Assembly (NCBI RefSeq): GCF_003008555.2
Contig: NZ_CP027665.1
Span: 2,604,001-2,668,000, forward strand
Length of the DNA: 64,000 nt
Source of the DNA: Pukyongiella litopenaei
GTDB lineage: Bacteria > Pseudomonadota > Alphaproteobacteria > Rhodobacterales > Rhodobacteraceae
Direction of reading: 5' to 3'
Below, one piece after another: positions 25,834-34,280 of this stretch (within the stretch, counting starts at the first letter, position 1; each line of letters opens with the position of its first letter). Under the pieces are notes generated by a model that was not told the DNA's origin, made no database searches, and saw only the letters and a list, made by a program, of their open reading frames with translations. Both the position numbers and the translations under genes were made by a program.

Positions 25834-27441
25834 ATGCTCGACGCCGTTCCCAATCGCCCCGGCCTGCCGCCGGAAATCGCCCGCCGCCGCACCTTTGCGA
25901 TCATTTCGCACCCGGATGCGGGCAAGACGACGCTGACCGAGAAGTTCCTGCTTTACGGCGGCGCGATCCAGATGGCGGGGCAGGTCCGCGCCAAGGGCGA
26001 GGCCCGCCGGACCCGGTCCGATTTCATGCAGATGGAAAAGGACCGCGGCATCTCGGTATCGGCCAGTGCGATGTCCTTCGACTTCGGGTCGTTCCGGTTC
26101 AACCTCGTGGACACGCCGGGGCACAGCGATTTCTCGGAGGACACCTATCGCACGCTCACCGCCGTGGACGCGGCGATCATGGTGATCGACGGCGCCAAGG
26201 GGGTGGAAAGCCAGACCCGGAAGCTGTTCGAGGTCTGCCGCCTGCGCGATCTGCCGATCCTGACCTTCTGCAACAAGATGGACCGCGAGAGCCGCGACAC
26301 GTTCGAGATCATCGACGAGATCCAGGAGATGCTGGCGATCGACGTGACGCCGGCCAGCTGGCCCATCGGGCAGGGGCGCGAATTCATCGGCTGCTACGAC
26401 ATGCTGCGGGACCGGCTGGAACTGATGGACCGGGCCGACCGGAACAAGGTGGCCGAGAGCATCGAGATTGCAGGTCTGGACGATCCAAAGCTGGCCGAAC
26501 ATGTGCCGGCGCATCTGCTGGATACGCTGCTGGAAGAGGTCGAGATGGCGCGCGAATTGTTGCCGCGGCTCGATCCGCAGGCGGTGCTGGAGGGTCACAT
26601 GACCCCGATCTGGTTCGGCTCGGCGATCAACTCCTTCGGGGTGAAGGAGTTGATGGACGGCATTGCCGCCTATGGCCCCGAACCGCAGCCGCAGCGCGCC
26701 CAGCCGCGGCAGATTTCCCCCGACGAGAACAAGGTGGCCGGTTTCGTGTTCAAGGTGCAGGCCAACATGGATCCCAAGCACCGTGACCGCGTGGCGTTCC
26801 TGCGCATGGCCTCGGGTCATTTCCGGCGGGGCATGAAGCTGACCCATGTGCGATCGAAAAAGCCGATGGCGGTGTCGAACCCGGTGTTGTTCCTGGCCGC
26901 CGACCGGGAACTGGCCGAAGAGGCCTGGGCGGGCGACATCATCGGCATTCCGAACCACGGGCAGTTGCGCATCGGCGACACGCTGACCGAGGGCGAGGCG
27001 CTGCGGGTGACCGGCATCCCGTCCTTTGCCCCCGAATTGCTGCAGGGCGTGCGTGCGGGCGATCCGATGAAGGCCAAGCACCTGGAAAAGGCGCTGATGC
27101 AGTTCGCCGAGGAAGGCGCGGCCAAGGTGTTCAAGCCGGCCATCGGGGCGGGCCATATCGTCGGCGTGGTCGGCGCCCTGCAATTCGAGGTGCTCGCCAG
27201 CCGGATCGAACTGGAATACGGGCTGCCGGTGCGGTTCGAGGCGTCGCAATTCACCTCGGCCCGGTGGGTGACGGGTGACAAGGCGGCGCTGGACCGGTTC
27301 ATGACCGTCAACAAGCAGCATATCGCCCATGACCATGACGGGGACGTGGTGTATCTCACGCGCCTGCAATGGGATATCGACCGGATCGAACGCGATTATC
27401 CGGAGCTGCGCCTGTCGGCCACCAAGGAGATGATGACCTGA
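25834..27441 (+). CDS. prfC: Peptide chain release factor 3
   Basis: RF3 (535 residues) is the GTPase that removes RF1/RF2 from the ribosome after termination. G1 is SHPDAGKTTLTE, the switch I region contains the DRGISVSASAM segment, G3 is VDTPGHSDFSED and G4 is TFCNKMDRE. The RF3-specific C-terminal domain has VGALQFEVLASRIELEYG. The ATG at 25834 gives the usual N-terminus; a longer frame from 25789 would add 15 atypical residues. Confidence 0.97.
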   Translation: MLDAVPNRPGLPPEIARRRTFAIISHPDAGKTTLTEKFLLYGGAIQMAGQVRAKGEARRTRSDFMQMEKDRGISVSASAMSFDFGSFRFNLVDTPGHSDFSEDTYRTLTAVDAAIMVIDGAKGVESQTRKLFEVCRLRDLPILTFCNKMDRESRDTFEIIDEIQEMLAIDVTPASWPIGQGREFIGCYDMLRDRLELMDRADRNKVAESIEIAGLDDPKLAEHVPAHLLDTLLEEVEMARELLPRLDPQAVLEGHMTPIWFGSAINSFGVKELMDGIAAYGPEPQPQRAQPRQISPDENKVAGFVFKVQANMDPKHRDRVAFLRMASGHFRRGMKLTHVRSKKPMAVSNPVLFLAADRELAEEAWAGDIIGIPNHGQLRIGDTLTEGEALRVTGIPSFAPELLQGVRAGDPMKAKHLEKALMQFAEEGAAKVFKPAIGAGHIVGVVGALQFEVLASRIELEYGLPVRFEASQFTSARWVTGDKAALDRFMTVNKQHIAHDHDGDVVYLTRLQWDIDRIERDYPELRLSATKEMMT

Positions 27442-28385
27442 GCCCGGAGCCGAACCTGCCCCGCTGGGGCGTGGTCGCGACGATCAAGGCATCGCCGCGG
27501 GCAATTCTCGACTTCGCGGCCTATCATCTCGACCTGGGGGCGCACCGGATCTACCTCTATCTCGACGCTCCCAACCCGGCCCGCGAGGTGCTCGGGGCGC
27601 ATCCCAAGCTGCGGGTGACGGAGTGCGACGACCGGTGGTGGCGCCGGCGCGGGGGGCGGCCGAACAAGCACCAGGTCCGGCAGAGCGTGAATGCCACCCA
27701 TGCCTATGCCCGCCGTGCCGAGGTCGACTGGCTGGCGCATATCGACGTGGATGAATTCCTGGCGCCCGGGGCCAGTGTCGCGGCGGCGCTCGCGGCGCTG
27801 CCGCCGGGGACGCTGACCGCGCGCATGCGTCCGATGGAGGCGCTGGCGGGCAGCGAGGGGATGTTCAAGGCGTTCATCCCGCCGGGGCCCGAACGGCGGC
27901 CCACCGTGGCGCGGCTCTACCCCAATTTCGGAACCTTCGTCACCGGCGGCTTTCTCAGCCACGTCGCGGGCAAGGTGTTTCTGCGCACCGGGCTCGACGG
28001 TATCGCGTTCCGGATCCACAACGCGTTCCAGGGCGATGTGATGAACCCCGGCGAGGCCGAGGCCGGGGAGGCGCTGGCGCTGTGTCATCGTCATGCCGGG
28101 GACTGGGAGGCCTGGATCGCCGCGTTCCAATATCGGCTGGACCGGGGCGCGTATCGCGCCGAGCTGCCGCCGGCGGCGAAAAACGGGGCGACGCTGCACG
28201 CGTTGCTGGATCGGATCGCCCGCAGCGAAGGCGAGGCCGGTCTGCGGGCCTTTTTCGACGAGGTTGCCGCCGCCAGCCCGGAACTGGTCACGCGGCTGCG
28301 CCGCGAGGGCCTGTTGCGCGAGATCGACCTGAACCTGCAGGCGCGGCGCGAGAAACACTTTCCCGGTGCGGTGATCGATCCCTGA
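27369..28385 (+). CDS. Glycosyltransferase family 2-like protein
   Basis: A protein of the Glyco_tranf_2_4 type, found widely in roseobacters. It has RWGVVATIKASPRAILDFAAYHLDLGAHRIYLYLDAP near its start and the DVDEFL metal-binding motif (WLAHIDVDEF). The start is uncertain. ATG 27369 overlaps prfC by 73 bp, GTG 27471 is the next canonical codon, and a CTG at 27438 sits 8 nt after an AAGGAG. Its sugar donor and acceptor cannot be read from sequence. Confidence 0.82.
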   Translation: MGYRPDRTRLSGAAPVGHQGDDDLSPEPNLPRWGVVATIKASPRAILDFAAYHLDLGAHRIYLYLDAPNPAREVLGAHPKLRVTECDDRWWRRRGGRPNKHQVRQSVNATHAYARRAEVDWLAHIDVDEFLAPGASVAAALAALPPGTLTARMRPMEALAGSEGMFKAFIPPGPERRPTVARLYPNFGTFVTGGFLSHVAGKVFLRTGLDGIAFRIHNAFQGDVMNPGEAEAGEALALCHRHAGDWEAWIAAFQYRLDRGAYRAELPPAAKNGATLHALLDRIARSEGEAGLRAFFDEVAAASPELVTRLRREGLLREIDLNLQARREKHFPGAVIDP

Positions 28386-28424
28386 ACGCGGATCACGGCC
28401 CGCCCCGGCGGCCGCAAACGGGTC

Positions 28425-28453
28425 TTGCCCGGCCCGTCCGTAATCGCTCTAAG
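28425..28453 (+). promoter_or_regulatory. Candidate promoter for the EamA transporter gene
   Basis: TTGCCC (28425-28430), 17-nt spacer, TCTAAG (28448-28453), 25 nt before the ATG. Moderate match. Confidence 0.35.
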
Positions 28454-28478
28454 GGCGTGGGGAACGAGGGGCGGATCC

Positions 28479-29375
28479 ATGACGGTTGGCATCAGGACCG
28501 ATGGCAGGGCCAACCTGCTGGGCAGCATCTGGATGGTCGCGGCGATGGCCGCCTTTGCGATCGAGGACGCCTTTCTCAAGGCGGCGTCGATCACCGTGCC
28601 CATCGGGCAGGTGCTGATCCTGTTCGGGCTGGGCGGCGCGGCGGTGTTCGCCACCCTGGCGCGGTTCAACGGCGAAGCGCTGTTCGATCCGGATGTGCTG
28701 TCGCGCCCGATGCGCATCCGCGCCGTGTTCGAGATCGTCGGCCGGCTGTTCTACGGGCTGGCGATCGCGCTGACGCCGCTGTCGGCCGCGACCGTGATCC
28801 TGCAGGCGACGCCGCTGGTCGTCGTTGCCGGCGCGGCGCTGGTGTTCGGCGAACGGGTCGGCTGGCGCAGGTGGCTGGCCATCGTCACCGGGCTGGTCGG
28901 CGTGGTGGCCATCGTGCAGCCGGGAACTGACAGCTTTTCCGCGCTGTCGATCCTGGCGGTGCTGGGCATGATCGGCTTTGCCGGGCGCGACCTGGCCAGC
29001 CGCGCGGCGCCGATCGCGCTGAGCACGCGCATCCTGGGGCTCTACGGTTTCCTGGCGATCGTGCTGGCCGGGGCGATCTACTCGGCCTGGCAGGGTGCGC
29101 CCCTGGTGGTGCCCGCGACCGGCGCGTGGGGCCATCTGGCGGCGGCGGTGCTGGCCGGGGTGGTGGGCTATTCCTGCCTGATGACGGCGATGCGCACCGG
29201 CGAGGTATCGGCGGTCACGCCGTTCCGCTATTCGCGCCTGCTGTTCGGCGTGGGTTTCGGGATCGCGTTCTTCGGCGAGAGCCTGAGCGCGTCGATGCTG
29301 GTCGGCTCGGGCCTGATCGTGCTGTCCGGCCTGTTCATCCTCTGGCGCGGCAGGCGGGACGCGACATCCGCCTGA
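28479..29375 (+). CDS. DMT superfamily (EamA) transporter
   Basis: A 298-residue inner-membrane protein with ten predicted hydrophobic segments arranged as two EamA repeats of five. Each repeat ends with a family-like stretch (repeat 1 ALTPLSAATVILQATPLVV..ALVFGERV; repeat 2 VSAVTPFRYSRLLFGVGFGIAFFGE). Such proteins usually export or import small metabolites. The substrate is unknown. GAGGGG precedes the ATG. Convergent with the peroxiredoxin gene, separated by a strong hairpin. Confidence 0.9.
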   Translation: MTVGIRTDGRANLLGSIWMVAAMAAFAIEDAFLKAASITVPIGQVLILFGLGGAAVFATLARFNGEALFDPDVLSRPMRIRAVFEIVGRLFYGLAIALTPLSAATVILQATPLVVVAGAALVFGERVGWRRWLAIVTGLVGVVAIVQPGTDSFSALSILAVLGMIGFAGRDLASRAAPIALSTRILGLYGFLAIVLAGAIYSAWQGAPLVVPATGAWGHLAAAVLAGVVGYSCLMTAMRTGEVSAVTPFRYSRLLFGVGFGIAFFGESLSASMLVGSGLIVLSGLFILWRGRRDATSA

Positions 29376-29378
29376 AGC

Positions 29379-29410
29379 GCGCGGCCGGCGAACCCGATGT
29401 CGCCGGCCGC
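29379..29410. terminator. Strong hairpin between convergent genes
   Basis: Perfect 12-bp inverted repeat (29379-29390 and 29399-29410) with an 8-nt loop, between the ends of the EamA and peroxiredoxin genes. No T-tract on either strand, so termination may need Rho, or the hairpin may protect both 3-prime ends. Confidence 0.55.
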
Positions 29411-29457
29411 GTGGTCGATCATGCCGGGCCGCGACAGCCGCCCGCCCGGATGCCGGT

Positions 29458-30006
29458 TCAGGCCGCGTCGGCGGTCTGCGCGGTCCGCAGCCAGTCCAGA
29501 ACCGCCTCGGGCGTCGAGGCGCCATAGGGATCGTCGGGCGCGTTGTCGCACAGGCCCGGCTCTTCGAACCATGCCCGGACGGTGCCGTTTTCGATCACCG
29601 CCGCATAGCGCCACGACCGCAGGCCAAAGCCCAGGTTGTCCTTGCGCACCAGCATTCCCAGCTTGCGGGTCAGTTCGCCCGAGCCGTCGGGGATCATCCT
29701 GATGGTCTTCAGGCCCAGATGTTCGGCCCACTTGTTCATCACGAAGGCGTCGTTGACCGAGACGCAATAGATCTCGTCGATGCCCTCGGCGCGGAAATCC
29801 CCCGCCTGTTCGTCGAAGCCGGGCAGCTGCCGGGTCGAGCAGGTGGGGGTGAACGCGCCGGGCAGGCCGATCAGGACAACCCGCTTGCCGGCAAAGAGAT
29901 CGCCGGTGGTGACATCCTGCCAGCGATAGGGGTTCGGTCCGCCGACGGATTCGTCGCGAACGCGGGTGCGGAATGTGACATCGGGAAGTTTTGCGCCAGT
30001 ACGCAT
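29458..30006 (-). CDS. Peroxiredoxin (Prx5-like)
   Basis: A 182-residue thiol peroxidase of the Prx5 subfamily, which reduces hydrogen and alkyl hydroperoxides using thioredoxin or glutathione. The peroxidatic Cys56 is in PGAFTPTCSTRQLPGF, and the SVNDAFVMNKWAEHLG segment is diagnostic. A further Cys in EEPGLCDNAPDDPYGAS near the C-terminus could be the resolving residue. AAGGAGAC precedes the ATG at 30006. It bounds the left side of the microcompartment locus. Confidence 0.93.
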   Translation of the reverse strand: MRTGAKLPDVTFRTRVRDESVGGPNPYRWQDVTTGDLFAGKRVVLIGLPGAFTPTCSTRQLPGFDEQAGDFRAEGIDEIYCVSVNDAFVMNKWAEHLGLKTIRMIPDGSGELTRKLGMLVRKDNLGFGLRSWRYAAVIENGTVRAWFEEPGLCDNAPDDPYGASTPEAVLDWLRTAQTADAA

Positions 30007-30257
30007 GGTCGTCTCCTTGATGCGGGAAAAAGGTCGGTTCAGCCTGTCATAGCCTTTGGCCTGCCAGCCACAACCGGTCTTTCGGCAGGCTTGCCGGGAA
30101 AGCCTGCGACATATTGTGCCGCCGGATGCCACCGGCTGCGGCCGCCACCGGGCCGCAGCGTGACCCACGCGGTTCCGCCTGTTCCGGTGGGCGGATCAAC
30201 CGCCATGCGACAAGAGGGGAAACACGCATCACCCGATGCGGAGGGTTCCGGGCCCTT

Positions 30258-31742
30258 TCACGTTTGTTGTGTGTCGAGGGGCGGATAGGCGGGGGGGAAG
30301 ATTTCGGTTACCGGGGGATGCCCGGCGGTGCGGTCGGGGTATCGGGCGCGCAGCCCGTCGAACTGGGCCTGCGCCCGGGCGCGGGCCCCGGCCATGTCGA
30401 GCCCGGCGACCCGGCCATCGCGCATCGACAGGCGCCCGTCGACGATGGTGGCGCGGGTGACGCGGCCGGTCGCGCCGAGGATCAGCGTCTGCACCGGGTC
30501 GATGGTCGGCGCCATCGCGGGATCGGCCAGGTCGAAGACGGCGATATCCGCCTTGCCGCCGGCGCGCAGCACGCCGATATCGTCGCGGCCCAGGGCGGCG
30601 GCCCCGTCCCGCGTCGCGGCGTCGAGGAACTCCGCTGCCGTGCAGGCGGCGATGTCGTTTTCCGCGATGCGGCACATCATCATGCCGACCGCCATGTTCA
30701 GCACCATGTCGGGCGGCGCGGTGTCGGTGCCCATGGCGACGCGAATGCCCATGTCGCGCAGTTTCCGGAAGGATCGCAGCGCGCTGCCGTGGCGGGCGCT
30801 GACCAGCGGGCAGTGGATGACGGTCACGCCGGCATCGGCGTAGCGGCGCAGGTCGTCCGGTGTCGCGACGGTGGCGTGCGGCGCCAGCAGGCGGGGGCTC
30901 AGCAGCCCCAGCCCGCCGAGCCAGTCCGGCGCGGTCCTGCCGTGAAGGGCGCGGACCGTGTCCAGCTCCATCATGCCCTGCGCCATGTGCAGGCGCACCG
31001 GGCAGTCCAGATCCTCCGCCGCCCGCATCGTCCGTCTCAGCAGGGGTTCGGTGCAGGTCTCGACCCGGTCGGGGGCGAGCATCGGGCTGACCAGCCCGTG
31101 GCCCTGCCATCGTTCCGCAAAGGCGATGGCCTCGGCCAGCCCCCGCAGCCCCCGGTCCTCGTCGAATTCGGCGGTGATCCGGCCATCGGCCTCGACCACC
31201 ATGCCGCCGGACCGGTAGGCGGGGCCGAGCCAGACGCGCAGCCCGAGATCCTGCGCCGCGCGGGCCGCGGCCTCGAACTCGGCCGCCGTTTCGCCCCATT
31301 CCCGGTAGAAGAGCGAGGCGATCGGCGCCGCCGTGGTGATCCCGTTCAGCAGGAGCTGGGCAAAGGCATAGCGTTTCTGGAACGCCAGTTCCCCGGGCGT
31401 ATACATCTCGTAGGGGCCGCGCTCGACATAGGAGCGCGGCCAGACCCGCCCCTTCCGTTCGCCGGGCCAGTTGTCATAGGCCAGCAGCGTGGTGTCGAGA
31501 TCCGACAGCGCATCGAGATCGACGAAGCCCGGCGCGACCAGCGCCTCGCCCATGTCGAACCGCGCCGCGACATCGCCGCCAAAGCGGTTGCCCGCATGGA
31601 TCACGGTGTCGCCGTCGATCACCACCTCGCCATCGCGGACGAGACGGCGCCCGGATGGCGTATCGGCCACCAGCCAGCGCGCCGCGATGGCCCAGCGGCC
31701 CCGCGGGCGGGTGCCGAGGGGGATGTCGGCGAACCGGGTCAT
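30258..31742 (-). CDS. Amidohydrolase-superfamily protein lacking the HxH metal motif
   Basis: A 494-residue member of the ATZ/TRZ-like amidohydrolases, which normally remove amino or chloro groups from ring or amide substrates using one metal. The beta1 motif PG-x-[VI]-D-x-H-x-H is here PGFVDLDAL (residues 71-79), so both His ligands are missing. Later ligands are present: RLHMAQG, LLAPHATVATPDD and the Asp of GTDTAPPD. It is the last gene of the left arm of the BMC locus, overlapping the previous amidohydrolase by 4 bp. It may use a different metal geometry or be non-catalytic. The substrate is unknown. Confidence 0.82.
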   Translation of the reverse strand: MTRFADIPLGTRPRGRWAIAARWLVADTPSGRRLVRDGEVVIDGDTVIHAGNRFGGDVAARFDMGEALVAPGFVDLDALSDLDTTLLAYDNWPGERKGRVWPRSYVERGPYEMYTPGELAFQKRYAFAQLLLNGITTAAPIASLFYREWGETAAEFEAAARAAQDLGLRVWLGPAYRSGGMVVEADGRITAEFDEDRGLRGLAEAIAFAERWQGHGLVSPMLAPDRVETCTEPLLRRTMRAAEDLDCPVRLHMAQGMMELDTVRALHGRTAPDWLGGLGLLSPRLLAPHATVATPDDLRRYADAGVTVIHCPLVSARHGSALRSFRKLRDMGIRVAMGTDTAPPDMVLNMAVGMMMCRIAENDIAACTAAEFLDAATRDGAAALGRDDIGVLRAGGKADIAVFDLADPAMAPTIDPVQTLILGATGRVTRATIVDGRLSMRDGRVAGLDMAGARARAQAQFDGLRARYPDRTAGHPPVTEIFPPAYPPLDTQQT

Positions 31743-32935
31743 GGGGCCGCGACCAGGGTGGCGCCGTCGCGCGCGGTGACGCGCCCGCCCTTGACCACCA
31801 GCTTGCGCGGGGCGTGGGTGACGACCGCCTCGGCCACCGTTTCGCCCGCGACCAGAACCACGTCGCCCGGCGCGCCGGTCTCCAGCGCGCGGCGCGGCCT
31901 GGCCATCGCCTCGGCACCGCCGCCGGTGCAGATGTCGAGCGCGCGTTTCACCTCGGCATCCATGCGCAGGTTGTTGCGCAGGCCGACGAACTTGGCCCGC
32001 TCCAGCATGTCGCCGTTGCCGTAGGGGCCCCAGGTGTCCTGGATGCCGTCATTGCCGGCGCCGATGCGGATGCCATGCGCGTCGAGCTGCTTCACCAACG
32101 GGGCGGGCGACGAGGTCGGCGCCGTGGTCATGATGCGCACATCCAGCGCGGCCAGCCGTTCGAGCATCGCCTCGACACGCTGGAAATCCGGCATCCCGAG
32201 GCAGAAGGCATGGGAAATCGTCACCAGCCCGTGCATCCCCAGCGCCGCGGCGCGGTCGAGGATCATGTCCATCGAGAACATCCCGAGTTCGCCGCGTTCG
32301 TGCAGGTGGATGTCGATGCCCTTGCCGTGCTTGTCGGCAAGCCCGAAAACGGTGTCGAGATGGCCCTTGGGGTCGCGATCCACGCCGCAGGGGTCCAGCC
32401 CGCCGACCAGGTCGGCGCCCATGGCCAGCGCCCGGTCCATCAGTTCGGCGGTGCCTTCGCGGATCATCAGCCCGGACTGGGGAAAGGCGACGGTCTCGAT
32501 CTCGACCACATCGGCGAGCCGGGCGGCGGTTTCCATCACCCCTTCCATCGCGCGCAGGCCGGCATCGGTGTCGATGTCGACATGGCTGCGGATCAGCGTG
32601 GTGCCCAGCGCGGCGGTCTTCAGCGCGTGGCGCATCGACTGCACATGCGGGTCGAGGCCGAGCGATTTCTTCATGTTGCGCTCGTTCTCGATCATCGCCG
32701 TCAGGCTCGCCCCGCCGACATCGTTTTTGTACCAGGGCCAGCCCAGCAGCGACTTGTCCAGGTGGGTATGGGCATCGACGAGGCCGGGAATGGCGATAAG
32801 GCCGCCGCCGGGTTCGACCGGCACGTCCGGGGCCTCGATACCCGGCGCGATCCGCGAGACGACACCGTCCCGGATCAGGATATCGGCGGCTTCGCCGTCC
32901 ATGATGCGGACATTCTGTATCAAGAGCGAAGACAT
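31739..32935 (-). CDS. Cytosine-deaminase-like amidohydrolase
   Basis: A 398-residue amidohydrolase most like the CodA group. All metal and catalytic motifs are in place: DAHTHLDKS (HxH, beta1), SHVDIDTDAG, DIHLHERGE (His and proton-shuttle Glu), TISHAFCLG and GNDGIQDTWGPYGNGDML with the final Asp. It should deaminate or hydrolyse a cyclic or amide substrate. A GTG at 32941 is also open; the ATG at 32935 is preferred. It overlaps the next amidohydrolase (ATGA). Within a BMC locus such enzymes may make the substrate for the shell pathway or recover nitrogen, which is inferred. Confidence 0.85.
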   Translation of the reverse strand: MSSLLIQNVRIMDGEAADILIRDGVVSRIAPGIEAPDVPVEPGGGLIAIPGLVDAHTHLDKSLLGWPWYKNDVGGASLTAMIENERNMKKSLGLDPHVQSMRHALKTAALGTTLIRSHVDIDTDAGLRAMEGVMETAARLADVVEIETVAFPQSGLMIREGTAELMDRALAMGADLVGGLDPCGVDRDPKGHLDTVFGLADKHGKGIDIHLHERGELGMFSMDMILDRAAALGMHGLVTISHAFCLGMPDFQRVEAMLERLAALDVRIMTTAPTSSPAPLVKQLDAHGIRIGAGNDGIQDTWGPYGNGDMLERAKFVGLRNNLRMDAEVKRALDICTGGGAEAMARPRRALETGAPGDVVLVAGETVAEAVVTHAPRKLVVKGGRVTARDGATLVAAP

Positions 32936-32947
32936 CGGCACGGTCCC

Positions 32948-33065
32948 TTATCGAAGTTTCGGGTTCAGCGCATCGCGCAGCCAGTCGCCCAGCATGTTCA
33001 CCGCGACAACCAGAATACACAGCTGGATCGACGGAAACAGCACGATCTGCAACGCGCCGGGGCTC
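32948..33065 (-). pseudogene. Relic of a dipeptide-type ABC permease (DppC-like C-terminus)
   Basis: The interval between the amidohydrolase and the SDR encodes about 38 residues (SPGALQIVLFPSIQ through MLGDWLRDALNPKLR) ending in a proper stop. This is the signature C-terminus of DppC/OppC-type permeases (N-x-x-GD-x-LRD-x-L-[DN]-P-[RK]). The rest of that gene and its partners are absent, and the fragment directly abuts the SDR stop codon. The simplest reading is a deletion that fused the tail of a former dipeptide or amide transporter operon to the SDR gene. Confidence 0.75.
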
Positions 33066-33822
33066 AGACGGATTCGCCCCCGTCGATCACCAGCGCATGG
33101 CCGGTCATGAAGGACGACCGGTCCGACGCCAGATAGACGATGCCCTCGGCAATCTCGTCCACCGTGCCGAACCGCCCCATCGGGATCGCGGTCGAGACAT
33201 AGTCCTCCAGCTTGTCGCGCCCGCCCATCTGCGCCTCGAAGCCGCGATTGAAGGGGGTGTCGATGAAGCCGGGGCACAGCAGGTTGAAGCGGATGTTCTC
33301 ATGCGCGTAATCCGCCGCCATCTGCCGGGCCATCGCCAGCACGGCGTGTTTGGTGGTGCAATAGGCGATCATTTCGCGGTCATACTGCACGCCGGAATTG
33401 GACGAGGTGATGATGACGCTGCCCTTGCCGCGGGCGCGCATCGGCGCCAGCGCCGCCTGTGCCGCGACGAAATGGGACCGCACGTTGAGCGCCCATGAGG
33501 CGTCCATCTCGTCAGCGGTGACCTGTTCGAGCCTGCCTTCGATCTGCAGGCCGGCATGGGAATGCAGGATATCGAGCCGCCCGTGGCGCTTGGCGGTGCC
33601 GGCGATGGCCGCGCGCAGGGCGGCGTCATCGGTCACGTCGAGCGCCAGCGCCTCGGCCCGGTGGCCCGCCTGCCGAATCGCGGCGGCAACGGTTTCGGCG
33701 GCCCGCCGGTCCCGGTCGGTGACGACCACATGGGCGCCATCGCGGGCCAGCGCCCGCGCACCGGCGGCACCGATGCCGGACCCGGCGGCGGTGACGAAGG
33801 CCACCCTGTCATCAAGCAGCAT
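33064..33822 (-). CDS. SDR family oxidoreductase (left arm of BMC locus)
   Basis: A 252-residue classical SDR: TAAGSGIGAAGA nucleotide motif (residues 11-22), TDRD at the end of beta2 (favouring NAD), catalytic Ser140/141 with Tyr154 and Lys158 (YCTTK), and a C-terminal MTGHALVIDGGES. The usual NNAG motif is altered to HSHAG (residues 87-91), which is odd. It is 29 bp downstream of the dehydratase small subunit. It may reduce the aldehyde or oxidise a hydroxyl of the same substrate; that is inferred from position. Confidence 0.87.
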   Translation of the reverse strand: MLLDDRVAFVTAAGSGIGAAGARALARDGAHVVVTDRDRRAAETVAAAIRQAGHRAEALALDVTDDAALRAAIAGTAKRHGRLDILHSHAGLQIEGRLEQVTADEMDASWALNVRSHFVAAQAALAPMRARGKGSVIITSSNSGVQYDREMIAYCTTKHAVLAMARQMAADYAHENIRFNLLCPGFIDTPFNRGFEAQMGGRDKLEDYVSTAIPMGRFGTVDEIAEGIVYLASDRSSFMTGHALVIDGGESV

Positions 33823-33851
33823 GTCGGTCTCCCGTTGCGAGGTTTGCGCGG

Positions 33852-34280
33852 TCAGTATCGCGTGCGGAACAGTCCGCGTTTCTGGTAGAGCCCGGCGGCC
33901 TCGTCGACAAAGGCGGCCAGCCGTGGCGCGTCGAACTCGGTCCTGAGGCGTGCGGCCGCGGCGGCGAGATCGTCGCGCGACCGGGCCCGTCCCGGGCGCA
34001 GCAATTCGTAGATCGCCATGATCTCGTCCTGTGGCAGGCGCGTCATCTCGGCCGCGCGTTCGAAGTTTTCAGCCAGCGCGTCGCGGGCGACGGAGCGGGC
34101 GACATCCGCCTGCGCCCGCAATGCGCCGGCGGTGATCCGCAGATCCTCCATGCCGATCTCGCCGCTGAGCGCGCGCTGCAGCGTCAGTTCGTCCAGCGTC
34201 CTGCCCCGGCTGCCGGTGACCCGGTCGGGCGCGGTTTCGGCCAGCGGATAGTCGCGGGCGGTCGGGCGGTGGTCGCTCAT
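33852..34280 (-). CDS. pduE: B12-dependent diol dehydratase small subunit (PduE-like)
   Basis: A 142-residue gamma subunit matching PduE/DhaB3: ARDYPLAE..P..V....GRTLDELTLQRALSGEI, DLRITAGALRAQADVAR, NFERAAEMTRLPQDEIMAIYELLRPGRA. Enterobacterial microcompartment PduE has about 30 more residues at the N-terminus that form an encapsulation helix; these are absent here. The open frame upstream is antisense-like and rejected; the ATG at 34280 overlaps the stop of the fused large/medium subunit gene (ATGA). Confidence 0.9.
   Translation of the reverse strand: MSDHRPTARDYPLAETAPDRVTGSRGRTLDELTLQRALSGEIGMEDLRITAGALRAQADVARSVARDALAENFERAAEMTRLPQDEIMAIYELLRPGRARSRDDLAAAAARLRTEFDAPRLAAFVDEAAGLYQKRGLFRTRY

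Noticed and set aside
25198-27369. Minus-strand frame of 723 codons opposite prfC
   Set aside because: Shadow of prfC; composition is unlike a protein and no motif is present.
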